Positions 42,321 to 55,313 of a stretch of DNA of 64,000 bases are shown one piece after another. Source of the stretch: Diorhabda sublineata (Eukaryota > Arthropoda > Insecta > Coleoptera > Chrysomelidae); NCBI RefSeq assembly GCF_026230105.1, contig NC_079474.1, positions 22,028,794-22,092,793 on the forward strand. Reading direction: 5' to 3'. Under the pieces are notes generated by a model. It saw nothing but the letters and a program-made list of their open reading frames with translations. It searched no databases and was not told the origin of the DNA. The translations under genes and the position numbers were made by a program. Position 1 is the stretch's first letter. Each line of letters starts with the position of its first letter.

Positions 42321-43970
42321 CTTCAAATAGCTATTTATTAACTCTTCTCCAAATTCAGCTCGTCGTGTTTGTTCTGGGACACAAATCAGGTACATATGAT
42401 AAGTAAATGAAGCACCTTGATTAGATCTTTCATGAGTTTTGTTAGAAGGCGACGGCGACCAATATCAGTTAAATTTAAGATTATTTCATGGGCTCTGTTA
42501 TTGTTCACCATCCGATGATTTTGATGAAAGTTTTTGGAAAATCTTATGCATTGTGAAAGAACCATCTATCAAGCAAATGTATGAGTATTTTGACGCTTTG
42601 TTTTGAATCCAAAGATTCAAACAAAGCTGATTTATTGGTTTTATAGACTGATCCAGCCAAATGACATTCCGAAATTGATATAGGAGGATGCATGATAATT
42701 TTATCGATATCTTTATATTTCATGGTAAATGTAAACTTTTCTACATTTAATTTGTTATACTCCTCTTGAAAACACGGCTTACTTCCGCTATGCAACTGCG
42801 CCCTGTTGATAACTGTATATATGTATGTATATAAACTTATGTACATGATAATTTTTTTCAACCATTGGCAAATTGTTTGCCAATAATTTTACCATATAAT
42901 ATGTTGTCATAGTCAATTAGAATGCTTTTTTTATCGAAATATTTTCCACATCAGATAAGAACCATGTAGAAAATAAAAAATGATTATGTTTGATGGTTAG
43001 CTAATCTGCGAACTTGAAAATTACTGATCTCCAAGAAAGAAGCGCACATCTGCGATATTCGAGACTATATTCGGCATTTATTAAATTATTGAAGCTGTAT
43101 TCTCCATTAATACTGTAGAGACCCATGGAAAACATATATCTTAACCACTAAACACTTTATTCAACAATAGATTCTTTTTACGATATACTAATCGGAAACG
43201 TACTTCACAATCAGTTACAATAAACATTTTGTTATAAATTCGGCACTTATAGTGGCCACTTTATGGGGCGCAATCGACAACCTTAATGACTAATAACAAC
43301 AATCAAACGACATGATGGGTAGAGAAGCTCCTTTCTGCCGTAACAGAAAGTTTTGTACTGTATAGGTATCTAATAAGTAAATATAAGTGAAATATAATAC
43401 AAAATATAAAACAAAAACTAAATGTCTATAAATATAAATGTTAATTTCATTAAATAACAAACAAGTAAAATGCGAAATGAAATAACTATTATCTAGTTCG
43501 AATAATGAATGGGATATTAATTAACAAGTAGCCTCCAAGAATAAGACACTCTGTACAACTTTTTTGGACGAAGAGAGAAGAGATTCAAAGTGAATATCGA
43601 GAGAATGGAATAACTTTATCATTGAGTTAGAATGGAGAGGGCTTAATGGAATCGGTTAGGTCAAGGATAAAACCAAACTTTTAGCAAATATAGTAATAAC
43701 TGAATAAATCCCTTTTAATCAAATTTCGGTGCTTCTTATCGTTACCCTTAAGAGCTTAAATATTGTATTTAGACGTGGGCGTTTAATTATATATATATAT
43801 ATAAGTCAATTATTATCCCAACTCATTAATTTTGTTCAGAAAATTTTAATCCTCATAGCATTTCCTCTACATATCACGATTGGATTATAATGAAATTGAA
43901 ATATGTAATAGTCTGGTTGTGACGTTTAAGTTCTATTACATAACATACGAAATGAAGATGAGTTTTTCCC
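42321..43970. other. No gene recognised
   Basis: A 105-codon minus frame (42544-42861) opens from a TTG and has no domain I recognise. A short TA run sits at 43787-43803. Confidence 0.35.
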
Positions 43971-44507
43971 ATAACAAAATTTTTTCAGCCTACTCCTTTC
44001 CAAGATATCAGCCTTAAAAGGTGGTGACTAAAATTGAGATTTTTCTAAAATTCTAGAAAAGCTAGAAATTTGAAATTCTGTAATTTTCGTGCACTCGCAA
44101 AGAACTTACAAGAGGTATTTTTTGAATATTCCTGTTACATTATACGGGGTGAAATTATCAACCCTTACTATCAAGCATTTATTATGAATCGTATTACATT
44201 TCATATCTTTACTGTTTTCCACTCAATTTATTGAGAAAATTATAAATGGTGTTCATTTTTTCTCTCTGCAGCTATTTGTTTTGGGAAAAAAACAACAATA
44301 AAAAATATTTTCAAATAAAACAAGGATTTCAAGTTATAATTTTATTTCATAACCTCAGTGGAGGTTAGGTTAGGTTGAATTAGGTTGAATATTGAAAAAA
44401 ATTTCTAGTATAACTGAAAATTTAGAAGAAATAGAAACTCAAACTTAGTCAACAACTTTTAAGGGTGATATTTCGGAAAAAGGAGGAGTGAGGAAATTTT
44501 GTTGTAG
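43971..44507. repeat. Foldback element related to the 20020-21729 transposon
   Basis: The left arm ATAACAAAATTTTTTCAGCC at 43971 and the right arm around 44455-44507 are inverted imperfect copies over ~50 bases, each including ACTCCTTT(C)-type and AGATATCA/AAATATCACCCTT blocks. The same words, and a following TGTAATTTTCGTGCACTCGC block (44079), occur at 21480-21600 inside the right end of the 1.7-kb element, in the same order. It has no ORF and is probably a non-autonomous relative. Confidence 0.5.
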
Positions 44508-45169
44508 GAATCAATTTCATACGAGCAATCACCTCCTGAATTTTTTCGTATGAATTTTGAAACAAACTGTATACCTATATATTATTCAGAAACCAGGTCT
44601 TTGATACTACACCTCCAAATTAATTTTCAATTTCGGTTTATAGTTTTAGACGGGCCTGCCAGTTTAAGTAGAGTTTAATCGGCAAAAATGACGCGAGGTT
44701 AAATAACTTATTGGGAATAAGTCCTTACGATTCGACAAATAGAACCAGTTCTTGATGTTTGCTGTGAGCTAGAAATTTGTGAAAATTTATTAGGAAAAGT
44801 TGATCAGTTGGTTGTCTTTCTCTAATATATTGATTTCTACACAGTAATATGTTGAGTATGTTCATTTTCACTAATCGTACGAGTTCAGGATATATTATTA
44901 ACAATTTATCAAGAAAATTCTATGAACACAGTTTTCACAGATATTTTAACGCCCTTTATACCATCAGTATTAAAATTTCATCTCATGTATGCTTCATATT
45001 TTCTCTTTATCTATTGCAAGTAATAATTTGTTGCAATTTGTTGTCTGCCTGCATGACACTGGTGATCAATATCAGTACCATTGTCGTTTGAATTTTATTA
45101 ATTGTACGTAGTAATATCAGAAAAATGATTCATTGAACAGAAATACTCAAAAAACCTCTCAACGGACGG
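44508..45169. other. No recognisable feature
   Basis: An 80-codon forward frame (44849-45091) is hydrophobic but otherwise unremarkable. Confidence 0.35.
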
Positions 45170-46010
45170 ACCCAAATGGAAAAATTTTAAAGTTTGCTGC
45201 CTATATCTATTCCAAGGAACAATTAGCAAAATTGGAAAGCAGTTTCTTGAGCTTGCTCATGTGAGACAGATACAAAAATAGCTGTCAATGCATTAAGTGA
45301 TAATACAAAATTGGATATTATGCCTGAGTCACATAATTCTAGTCGAAAAGAAGTCCACTATACAACGTTAGCCACACATCAATTTTTTTATATTAAAGAA
45401 AAATAGAAGCTCATGGAAGAGGATTTCGATAGGAAAACATATTTTTGTGAAAAATGATGGCAATGTTAGGTGGCAATGTCATCTAATTAGAAGATGTTTG
45501 GTTTTTTGATGAGAATACATTTATATTACACGGTCATGTGAATCGTCAAAATTACCGCTATTTCTCTAATGAAAATCTTCAATGGATGAGAGAACTGCAA
45601 TATCCTGAAAAAGTTTGTGAAGGGATTGCTGAAAACCATATCGTAAGTCCCTTTTTCGTTGATGGTAATTTGAATGGAGATAAATATTACTGCTACAAAA
45701 CAATGTCGGCACAACTTAGACAAACTTATATCCCGATTCAGCAAACCCACAAACTCCTACGAATATAATACGGTTTTAGCAATATGGAGCACCTTCCCAT
45801 TATCAAATCCATGTGTGGTAGTAAGTAAACCATAAAATGACCAGCATGACGCCATTAGACTTCTTTTTGTGTGTATTGCATAAAAAACTAAGCCCCGTAC
45901 TTAGATGGTTTAATAAGTGGAATCACGCTTGAGATTAGATCAGTCACGTCTGAGATGTTGAATAAGATTAGCATTTCGCCATTCTTTTAAAATTAATGGA
46001 CAATTAATTC
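45170..46010 (+). pseudogene. Mariner-superfamily transposase relic
   Basis: Central part: DVWFFDENTFILHGHVNRQN (first Asp block, ~45495-45550), WMRELQYPEKV, ENHIVSPFFVDGNLNGDKYY (~45635-45690), then after stops a TPLDFFL block (~45850) and a TSEMLNKIS C-terminal stretch (~45950). These are the ordered landmarks of the insect transposase family also seen in 20530-21146. The first ~300 bp is poorly conserved. Stops occur throughout. Confidence 0.75.
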
Positions 46011-46082
46011 TCATCGAATTTATTTTAACAAATACATATATTATATATACATAACTCTCAAAAATCAAATTAAATTCAAATT

Positions 46083-46757
46083 TCAAAGAATTCCATATCT
46101 TGAAAGAACTTGGAGGATACTTTGAAAAAGTTCCAAAATTTTTCCCATAATATGAACCAAAACGAACACCACCATTTTAACATGTTTTTTCACAGTCTCG
46201 TCAGCATATTTATCAAAATATTTAGATAAAGAAATTAGTAATGGATCATTGTAGAGAGAACGTCCCATTTTTTGGATATTGCCTTCATTGTCTTGTTGTA
46301 TATCTTGTTCTACAAAACTGTCCAATAATGCTACAAGGACAGTTTCTACGTACTCTAAATCTCTCTTTTTCCTATCGCTTATTGAGAATACACTGTCACT
46401 CACAAATCGTTTGCAAGTTTCCAGTTTGTAACAAACCACCATTGGTATGAAAACTGCCGAAGCAAGAGTTATAATTGAACCAGCAGTATATAATATAGAT
46501 TTGTAGCTAGTAGCAACATTCCTTTCTTGTATTGTCTCTAAACTTGTCTCTGTCGTGCTTTCGAAGTCCTCCTTTACTGGAATATTTGTATGTGCTGGAA
46601 CTGTATATGTTGGATTATGCTGCTCTGCTAAGGCAAGATTATTTGCGTTTTTTATTTTCTGAATTGCAGCCGTGAGGGTGTCAATATTTTGAAACACTGC
46701 TGGCACGCTTTCACCAACCACGCAAATGAATATGATGATGTTGATAATCCGCTTCAT
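46083..46757 (-). CDS. Putative secreted or membrane protein, host gene
   Basis: 224 codons from the ATG at 46757. The start is chosen because the frame upstream lacks an ATG and a good splice acceptor (a T-rich tract, GTTACAG) ends three bases before it, so a 5' UTR intron is likely. Residues 1-20 are a signal peptide; 88-110 form a hydrophobic segment that could span a membrane; RKKR at 129-132 is a furin-like site; the C-terminal ~35 residues are hydrophobic. Cysteines at 12, 109 and 115. An AATAAA lies ~58 bases after the stop (46019-46024). I do not recognise the family. It has no transposon landmarks, and its features fit a single-coding-exon insect gene. Confidence 0.6.
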   Translation of the reverse strand: MKRIINIIIFICVVGESVPAVFQNIDTLTAAIQKIKNANNLALAEQHNPTYTVPAHTNIPVKEDFESTTETSLETIQERNVATSYKSILYTAGSIITLASAVFIPMVVCYKLETCKRFVSDSVFSISDRKKRDLEYVETVLVALLDSFVEQDIQQDNEGNIQKMGRSLYNDPLLISLSKYFDKYADETVKKHVKMVVFVLVHIMGKILELFQSILQVLSRYGIL

Positions 46758-46760
46758 CTT

Positions 46761-46783
46761 CTGTAACAAAGAAATAAATATTG
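46761..46783 (-). promoter_or_regulatory. Splice acceptor before 224-codon host gene
   Basis: The minus strand reads a TTTATTTCTTTG pyrimidine-rich run, then TTACAG, directly ahead of AAGATG. The upstream 5' UTR exon was not located. Confidence 0.5.
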
Positions 46784-49700
46784 AATGAATGGTAAAATGG
46801 GTGATCTCAGTGACGGACCAAGCCCGCCAGAGGCGGCAAAGCTGAATGAGGCCCCCCAGCTTAAAAAAATGTAGTTTAACGCCCATGCGAGTAAATTAAT
46901 GTGATACGGACAGACCAGCTATGCAGGCAAACATGGCAAACGTAGACATTGCATATTAATGTATATGCTTCTGATAAGTACCTATATTGGTATACGAATA
47001 TATGGAATCTGAGGGTAAAACTAGTGAAAAATAGAAACAGATAACTTTAATGAAAAAAGATGATTCATAATATAGCTGTATCTACTTTACGATATATTGA
47101 ATATTGTAAAACTAAATGTAAAGATAGGTTTTCATATAACTAGTGATCCATTGTGATTTTTTATGTGAAGTTATTCATCAATTATGAGTGGTTGGTATTG
47201 CAATAATTAATTGTTGTCTCCTCTCTATTTTGGATGTAATATATTTTTAAGGCGAGACTTCGCCAAATTGACATAGCCCGGCGTATTTGTGGTCTTGTCA
47301 ATAAGCAATAATAAAAAATAAGACTTTTTTCTCGTTCCATATTATGGAAATATAGCTAACATCTTGGGTACTTTTCGTACTTGTCTCTGTGGAACACAAA
47401 CTCAAATAGCGGAAACAAAAACAACATGCTAACGGCCTCGTATGTTTATTTTTAGTTTTCCTTCGGGTTGTTCTCGGCTTAGGCCAGTTTGATCAAAATT
47501 CGTTTTCAGATAAAATTTAAGTTTTATAACCCGTGCGTCGAACAGGTAACTACATTTACCTATACTGGATTCTTTTATATGCGAGTTGACTGTTTTTTCA
47601 TAAATACATATGTATAAGGACTTTTCGGAAACTTGGATTGGGTTAATCGGAATCTTACCAGGATCACTTTCATTGTCGTTCGGAAACTGATCGACTTAAT
47701 CGGGTCGGATAGGATCCTTTCTACCCTGGTAGACCGGTTGTTTGATTTGTCTTTGGTTTTTTAAACATTAAAATTTATTTATTTCCCTTGAATGGCTGTT
47801 CACAATTAATTCCCATGAGCACCGTCATTGATAGGCTACTGAGATTTGTAGTTTTCATATTTTTCGACATTTCAGCATAAAAATAGCTAATTAGTATTAA
47901 ACTTTGGCGTAAAATTCATGTGAAGGGGTAAATCGTTGTTAATTGCTCAATAACAATTATTAAGCATCTAGAATATACTACACTACTGAATAAATATTAT
48001 GGACGAATTGACGCACAAAGAAAGTAATAAAAATTAATAGTTCTTGTAGATTATGTTTGAAATTTCCACCTAAATTTGAACGCAACGTTCGAAAATTGAG
48101 ATGTGTGCTAAGATCTACAATCAGCTGATGAGTGATCTACCTGAATCAGGGTTATAGTTTACGAAAAGTGCTATTGTAACAAGAAGTGTTTTTTTCGTAG
48201 TTATATCTTTGTATCAGAACAGTAGAAAAATGTTGAGTGACTTGTATTCTTAACTACGTTCTCTTTGTATTACTTCTAGTTTCATTATAATTAACAAACC
48301 TGGATTCACCAAGCAGTTGAATGAGAAATAAATTCGTCATATATTTGATTACACCTTTTTAACATTTTAGTCATCCGTGTTTTATTTTCAAAGTTCAATG
48401 AAATTTAACATAGCAGGAAAAGTAGTTTTTGTACCACCAGCCATCTCATTATTACAATATTGTCTGTCTTTTGGAATATTCTACTATTACTAATTCTGTT
48501 TTAAGAAACGAATAGTCGAGCTAATTTTTTTTTAGTTTTGCATGTCAAATTTTTTCCAGGTGCTTGTTAGTACTACTCAAAGAAGAAACTATGATAGAGT
48601 GCATTGTTCATGCTCGAATTTGTTTAAAATATTTCCATACCATTCTGCGCTCGGTTCAATTAATCAATGGAAGATCAATCTTCCTTAAATGCTTGACGAG
48701 AATTTCTTATGCTATTTTCATACACATGGCCAGCAACTTCCTAAATTTCGTCCAAATACTTACTTTTCTTGTCGGAATTTCAACAATGACCGAATTTTTG
48801 CACATCCAATTTTTTTATTCTTCTTATTATAATAAAAGTGTTTGAATTTTTCTAAGCTTTTATTTCGCTCTCACACATCAGGTCCCGTTCGAAATTTAGT
48901 TGCAATTTTTTCAATGTAACTTGTTCATTTTTCAAAAAATTGTCTATCGGTATTGTCAGCGTTGCTCTAAAGTATATCAAACGAGAGTAATTTAGTGGAA
49001 TTTCTATGAAAAATCAAAAACTCATTACTTATGGGTGTAGGGGAAACAGTGAATTAAATTAATTCAAAGATGCACAAAATGCATTGATCTACGCAAAATG
49101 TATTTTTAATATTGTTCTTGAAGATAACGTCAATGAAAACTTGTAAGACATTATAATGAGTTTAGTTTATAAGAAATGAAAACTTAGAATCATCAAATAT
49201 GATACAATAACTGAGAGAAAGTGATGATGAAAAATAAAGTTTTGAAATTAGCAACGTTACCGAAAAAATGGTGGGGTGCGAGGAGTGCACGTGTATCGAG
49301 CGCTACAACAACAATTAGAAAACATTTAGTGCATCTAGCACAGTACCTGTATCGAATCCGAAGTGATTCCTCGAAAGGGGCAAACATACGAACTTTTGAA
49401 AAATAATTTTATCATTAAGACAAAACGAAAAACCATCAGCAACATCTAAGATTTTCCAAAATTAGCAATTAATTTAATATCATATAAAATATTGAACAAA
49501 AATTGATAGAAAAAATTATTTTTGGTATTAGGTTCAAAATAATTGAAAAATTGCGTTTTTTTAAAAAAACAACTTAAATATATAATTAGTTAATATGTGC
49601 AAAACAGATTGGATGGAACTAATGATTTAAAAATATTTGTAATAGGGTACAAAAATTGAATACGGAGTTGCTATTTAGCTTTCCTAATGAATGAATTCTG

Positions 49701-50099
49701 TTTGAAGTGCTAAGCCAGAAATATTCAGAATTTTATAAAAATTGTAGTGATGTACTCATTTCCTTTCCCTTTGAGGTCAATTCTATGGAACAATTATTTA
49801 TCTTAGCTCTGAAGATATTATGTGATATGAGTGCATATTTTATTGTTTTACCCAGTATAATTCAAAGTAAAACATATCATTATATGCATGATGTATCATA
49901 TAACGTTGTGGTATATCACCTGGGTTTTGATATAAATTGTTTGATAAAATGGCAATAAAATGGAAACAGTAGTAGTAACCATAACAACGCGTAAGTAGTA
50001 AAACAGAAAGATTACATGCCTTAAATTTGTTCACTTGAAAACTAAGACTACATGCATGAGTTGTATACGTATTGGTTGCCTAACTTTTCGAAGTATTAG
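46784..50099. other. No gene recognised
   Basis: Includes a short GC-rich patch at 46805-46860. Frames such as 48564-48845 and 49707-49958 show no domains. The missing 5' exon of the gene at 46083 may lie here. Confidence 0.35.
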
Positions 50100-50210
50100 C
50101 AAGTTTACTTTCAGTCTCTGAAGACGATAACTTGGTTATCGAAACGCGCGTAAGTCAGTGTAATTGTGAGTGTTGACGCAGTGGTGGTGTAAACAGTGTA
50201 TTTGAGTGTG
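50100..50210 (+). repeat. Penelope-type terminal fragment with hammerhead-like hairpin
   Basis: CTGAAGA, then a perfect 7-bp stem CGATAAC-TTG-GTTATCG, then AAAC lies at 50118-50145. This resembles the CUGANGA-stem II-GAAA core of hammerhead ribozymes found in Penelope-like elements, but does not fit exactly: the base next to the stem is shifted by one. The GTGTTGACGCAGTGG text after it is of a kind I associate with insect PLE ends. No PLE coding sequence follows. Confidence 0.35.
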
Positions 50211-53200
50211 TGCTTTCTAAAATAAGTGTACTGTTTTCTATATTTAGCAACCACTTGTACTATAAACTGCTTCTGATCTTCTTTTGTACTCAACCGCTGA
50301 TAATAGTCTTCACTCATTTTGCGGACTATTTCTTCCCCTTTTTTATATTCTTTGTCAGCAGGTTATTCAGCCAGCTGAATATTTATCCAAGAAGGATGTT
50401 TCAATTCCAAAACGATCAAAAAAAGGAAAACAAATTGATCGAACTCTCCTTCCACAACATGTTCAATGTTTGGATTTTTCAAGATAATCCTTTTGGCCAG
50501 AGGGACACATTTATCATCATTAGACTATTCAGCTTTTGATTTTGGTTACCGATTTTTTCAGACATTATTTTTTTCAATTCATCCGAAACATCATCCTCGA
50601 AAACAGAAAGCGGCTTTTGGGAGTTTTAAAGATGAAGAATTAGAATGAAACTGAACTAGAAAACACACAAGGCTTGAAAAAGTGGTAGTTTTGTCTCAAT
50701 AGACATTACTTGCCGTTTGGTTTTGTTTATGAAGTGACAAATCGTTGAAGATTCCATTGATTCCGAATGGAACAACTTAATATTAGGATATTATTCTTAT
50801 AATTTATAGTTTCAAAGGACACTAGGGCAGTTTCATTAAAGAGAGACTTTTTACAGTAATTTGGACTAGATTTAATACTCAAATAAAGACAACTGTTTTC
50901 GTTTTGTCGGATAAATAAGAAGAAAATTATTCTCGGGTAATAATTAAACATATTTAAGATTATATGTAAGTGGCACGACCGGTTAATGCAGATCAAAAGC
51001 TCGCTCGCATTAAAAATTCAAGCTGTTTGGATTTATTCAAGAGTAATGTGAATTCCACCTGTCGATGTGTCAGATTTGACGAAAGTTGGGCAAACAATTT
51101 TACTAAAGGAAAAAAACTATATTCGAAACGATGGACTCATTTTTTTTACCAATGAAATCATAGCGTGATTGTGACTGTTTGTGATTCCAAATCTTTATAG
51201 AGTATTTAGAAGAACGATATCTAGTTAATATGCTGCAGATTTGTTGATATGTTTTGTTGGCAAACTTACGAAAAACGACCGCATTTATTGAAGAAAACAG
51301 TTTCATTACATCATTGTTGCATTACAATTTATTGTCTCATCGACTATATCTGGACCCCAAATTGCTTTTGGACCACAAGCTTAAAAAATGGCTTAGGCAT
51401 TCCAGGCAATTGAAAAGGTGATGGGACAAACGCACATGTGAAGTTATAAGGTTTATTTTGATAGATATAATAAACTTTTCATTGAAGTCACACTTTCAAA
51501 AAATCGTTTTCGTATAATATATTTAAATTTATATTTGAAGTTTCTGTTTGATCAACCAAATGTGGTAATTCTGTTGATCATGAAAAGCTTGTCCCAAAGA
51601 GGTTAATTTTTATATGATAATATGAGAATAGGACAATAAAGGTTGTGAGAGTTGTGGTTTCTGCAGAAAATATTTTTAGCGTAGATACAATTCTGTTGTT
51701 TGTTTTTATATTCAATTTTGTTTTCCGTGGGTAAATTCCCCGAAAAACTATTCAACAAGCTGAATTTAGTTTGTATTTAAAAACATTGAATCGGAAAGAT
51801 ACGTGATATATAGCATATTTTGGAAATAAATAAAGTATAATATGTAGGTATATATGTATGTCTGAGAATAAATACATTTTAACTAGATTTTGTTAAAAAA
51901 AAATAAAAAAAAACTATTGGCAATTAGACAACTAATGTGAAAGATATTCACTTTTAAAACTGAAGTATTCAGAACCTTTCCTCTACGTTTAAATTTGAAC
52001 TTCCCCGTAGCTAAAACTACAAGGGAAGATTGATTCTACGGTTTATACATTTATCGTTATATAAATAAAGTAAAAACTATTCAACATAGTATGGATAGAA
52101 TAATCTGTAGTATCAACTCAAATTGAGCAGAACAAGTTAATAAATTTGTGATGTATTTTAATAAAAATACTTACTTAGTATCCTAAGTTTGTTAAACACT
52201 CTCACTAAAGAACTAAGTTATATTTCCTGAATGTAAATGCTTTTAAGCATTTCGAACAGGTAGCTAGTTATCTTTAAAAATAAAGGGATAATGGAAAATA
52301 GGAGGGAAGTAAAGATTAAGCTAAATACAACAATGGCAAAACTGTTTACAGGTACAGGCTTTCATTCCTGGTGTAGTAAATGTTATCATTCTTTTTAATC
52401 CCTTAGTCATTGCAACTATTTTAAAATAAAATAAAAATATTACTACCATGCAATCATTATTGAATAGAAAGTTTCCGTAGAATTGTATACAGGGCTTTTA
52501 TATTTTTTTTCATATTATTTTATTTTTAAAACACACGAACGTAATTTATTGAGAAAATATATAGTCTTAATAAGTATTAAGATGAAGAATTCAAATATTC
52601 ACTCAAAATTTTCAGGAATTTATTTAGCGAATATAAACGCAGTAGAAAAGTATATGATTGATATGAATTCAATGAGAAAACTTTTTTTCTGGATGGAACT
52701 AATTAGTTACCTATCACTTTCTACAAATTCTCATTATTAATGTTTTATTAAATCAATCAAAAAATTGTAAAATTGGATAAGTCCAGATATAATACATAAT
52801 TTTTATAACAAACTAGCTACAGAACGAGGTATTAAAATCAAATTACGGATATCCAAATAAGCTATTTGACAAATATAACATTTTATATTTATCACTGTTG
52901 CAACCTAAACTTGTTTAAGAAATTTCCTATCAATTTCCATCAATCACTGACATTTTTTTTTCAATATCTTTCTTTTTAAACCAGATCTAGGCATAATGTA
53001 GCCAGGAGTTGGTAACGAGATTGGTTACAGTTATGAGATGAGAATTTGAAGAAAAATTATATGAAGAAATATTCGGAGTGAACACTACTTCAAAAAATCT
53101 AATGTCTCCTGCTCTCATTTACATATCTCAGCCTGGACAATTTTCATCTATAATAAGGGATACTATTGATTTAAAAACGGAGCGTGCCGGTAGCATACTC

Positions 53201-53269
53201 GTAAAAAGGAAAAAAAATATTTTAACAGAATAAAAATTAGGCATTATGTATTATACAGCAATTAAATTA
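50211..53269. other. No gene recognised
   Basis: Several short overlapping frames at 50210-51155 (60-109 codons), none with recognisable motifs; they could be an old repeat. 51200-53269 is AT-rich without ORFs beyond 85 codons. Confidence 0.35.
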
Positions 53270-54110
53270 TAAAAAATCATAATATTCTTCGTCATCTGAG
53301 GAGCTGTCATCTTCTCTTGACGTTATAATTAACGGATCGACGGTCTGATCGATCAAGCTCCCACATTTTCTCTTCTTCTTTAATGACATGCTAGACTGCT
53401 TTTCGCCAGTTCTCTGGTATCACCTCCTTAATGGCTTGATCAAATAGTCTTTCATTTGACTGTCGTTTTGTGTATTGCTACAAATCCTTTCATTTGCGCC
53501 CATATAAGTTCTACAGGATTTAGTTCTCAATGATATGGCGCAGTACAGTTAAACTATGTTTTTCTGTCATATCTTCCACGGCGTATTTAATAGAAAGATG
53601 TTTGTGTAAAATAGCTAATAGTTCTTTTGTTATCAAATTATCTTGAAATTCAATACTTTTGGTGGTTAACCAGTCAATAAATTCTTGTTTTTTCCAAGAT
53701 GAAGTTGGAGTCTTCTCTATGCGTCAAGAATGATAGCCTGCGTTATCCATAACTACTATTGAATCAGCCGCAAGATATTTTATCATTTCACCAAAATAGT
53801 CTTCAAAAACATCAGAATCCATATCCTCGTGGTTATCTCCCGTATGGCACGACTTAAAGGTTAGCAAACCTTCTTTCACATTCCTCTTCGCTTCCAATAT
53901 GGACAATTATTAGTCTTTTCCCTTTACCTGAAGGCAACTTAATACCCTTTCATGAAAGCTTGGCGAGCACTGGTTATATTTTTGTCTTGCCACATTTTTG
54001 GTACCGTATAACCTTCATTAATCCACGTCTCATCAAGATAAAAGATTGTGTTCTGCTCTGTTCTGTACTGCTTTATACTTCTTAAGTATTTTCGCAAAAC
54101 TTAACTGTAT
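53270..54110 (-). pseudogene. DDE transposase relic, IS630/Tc1-type (copy B)
   Basis: From the N-terminal side: TIFYLDETWINEGYTVP (first Asp block, ~54045-53995), then the 60-codon frame 53724-53906 with TGDNHEDMDSDVFEDYF and VVMDNAGYHS (second Asp), the Glu block LNPVELIWAQMK at ~53525-53490 after a frameshift, and a C-terminal ENWRKAV segment with an acidic DDSSSDDEEYYD end (~53285-53310). It matches copy A at 2230-2960 block for block and is more complete. Several frameshifts make it non-functional. Confidence 0.72.
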
Positions 54111-55313
54111 ATGCCTTTCTGAAATAAACTATAACAGATTGCTCTAAATTTCAGGAATAAAGACAAAACAATAGATAATAGACAAGATTCTAATGAAAAA
54201 TTAGTACTTGGCATAAACTGTAATAGCCAGAATCTTTTTGAATATCTTAAAGACATTAACATGCTAACAAAAATATACTGTAGATATAATCTGCTTGCAA
54301 GGGAAAATTTTCACTTATTTCAGAATTTTTTATAAATATGTAATAAGTAAGAAATTCATTCGAATTCAGCCTTACTTCACGGTATGTTAACAGTGAATAC
54401 TATTGTCCCTCCTAAGACTGTATTGCGTTATGAAACATATTAAATTACAGGTAAATTAATTAACTTTAGAATGTGGTGGAAAATATGACACAGAAGAGTG
54501 AGATATCGAGAATCCATTAGAGGATTGTTAATTACTCTCTAACTGCTAATTTTGTGTATTTATGATTTGATTTGAATATGTTCTTAATAAAACTGCATGA
54601 TACATATTTCTAAAATCATACCGAAAAAAATTATCGTGGGGCATTCCAGTCAAAAGGTATGAGAATGTCTTTATTCTCGGAATGTCTCAAAATATAACGG
54701 AACAACCCCTATTTGGCGCCACGTTTTTGTCAACAATTACCTGTCGTCATCGAATAAAATTCAATCTTCAAAATCCAATAGTCATATTTCATTATATACA
54801 AGAGCTCCAATGCCAATGTAAGCTTTTACCTAGAATTATATATTATTTTCAGTTTGAGCCATAAATACCTGCGTTATGACATTGTAGAACCGACCCTTGG
54901 TAAACTATAAAATGTAAATTTCGGCTGAAATTTAGAAGTGAAAGCAACAGTAATATCGTAATTAGATTTAGTGTTTGAGTCCGTATGTGTGCACTTATGT
55001 ATAGAATTCGAGAAAAACAAAATAATATTGGATTTTGAAACTAGAACGATTATGCAATCATTTTTTTTAAATGATTATACAAATTGGACTATAAAAAACT
55101 TATTTGTCGGTTTGTCTGTCGTATTCTAAGAGTTTTAAATTTTCTAAACAAATCCACGAAATACAACAAATATGTAAATTTATCCCAATAATATCTATAT
55201 TTCCAAAATATTCGTCATTTCATGTAACACTAACCAATTTAGATGACAAAAGTCAATAAGTAAACAAGTATAGTGGTTTGAAATGGTATTAACCAAAAAA
55301 AAAATAAAAAAAA
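54111..55313. other. No recognisable feature
   Basis: AT-rich; the first part may be the decayed N-terminus of the DDE transposon. No paired repeats. Confidence 0.4.

Noticed and set aside
44360..44392. Second interstitial TTAGG array
   Set aside because: Only two or three imperfect GGTTA units; too short to mean anything alone.
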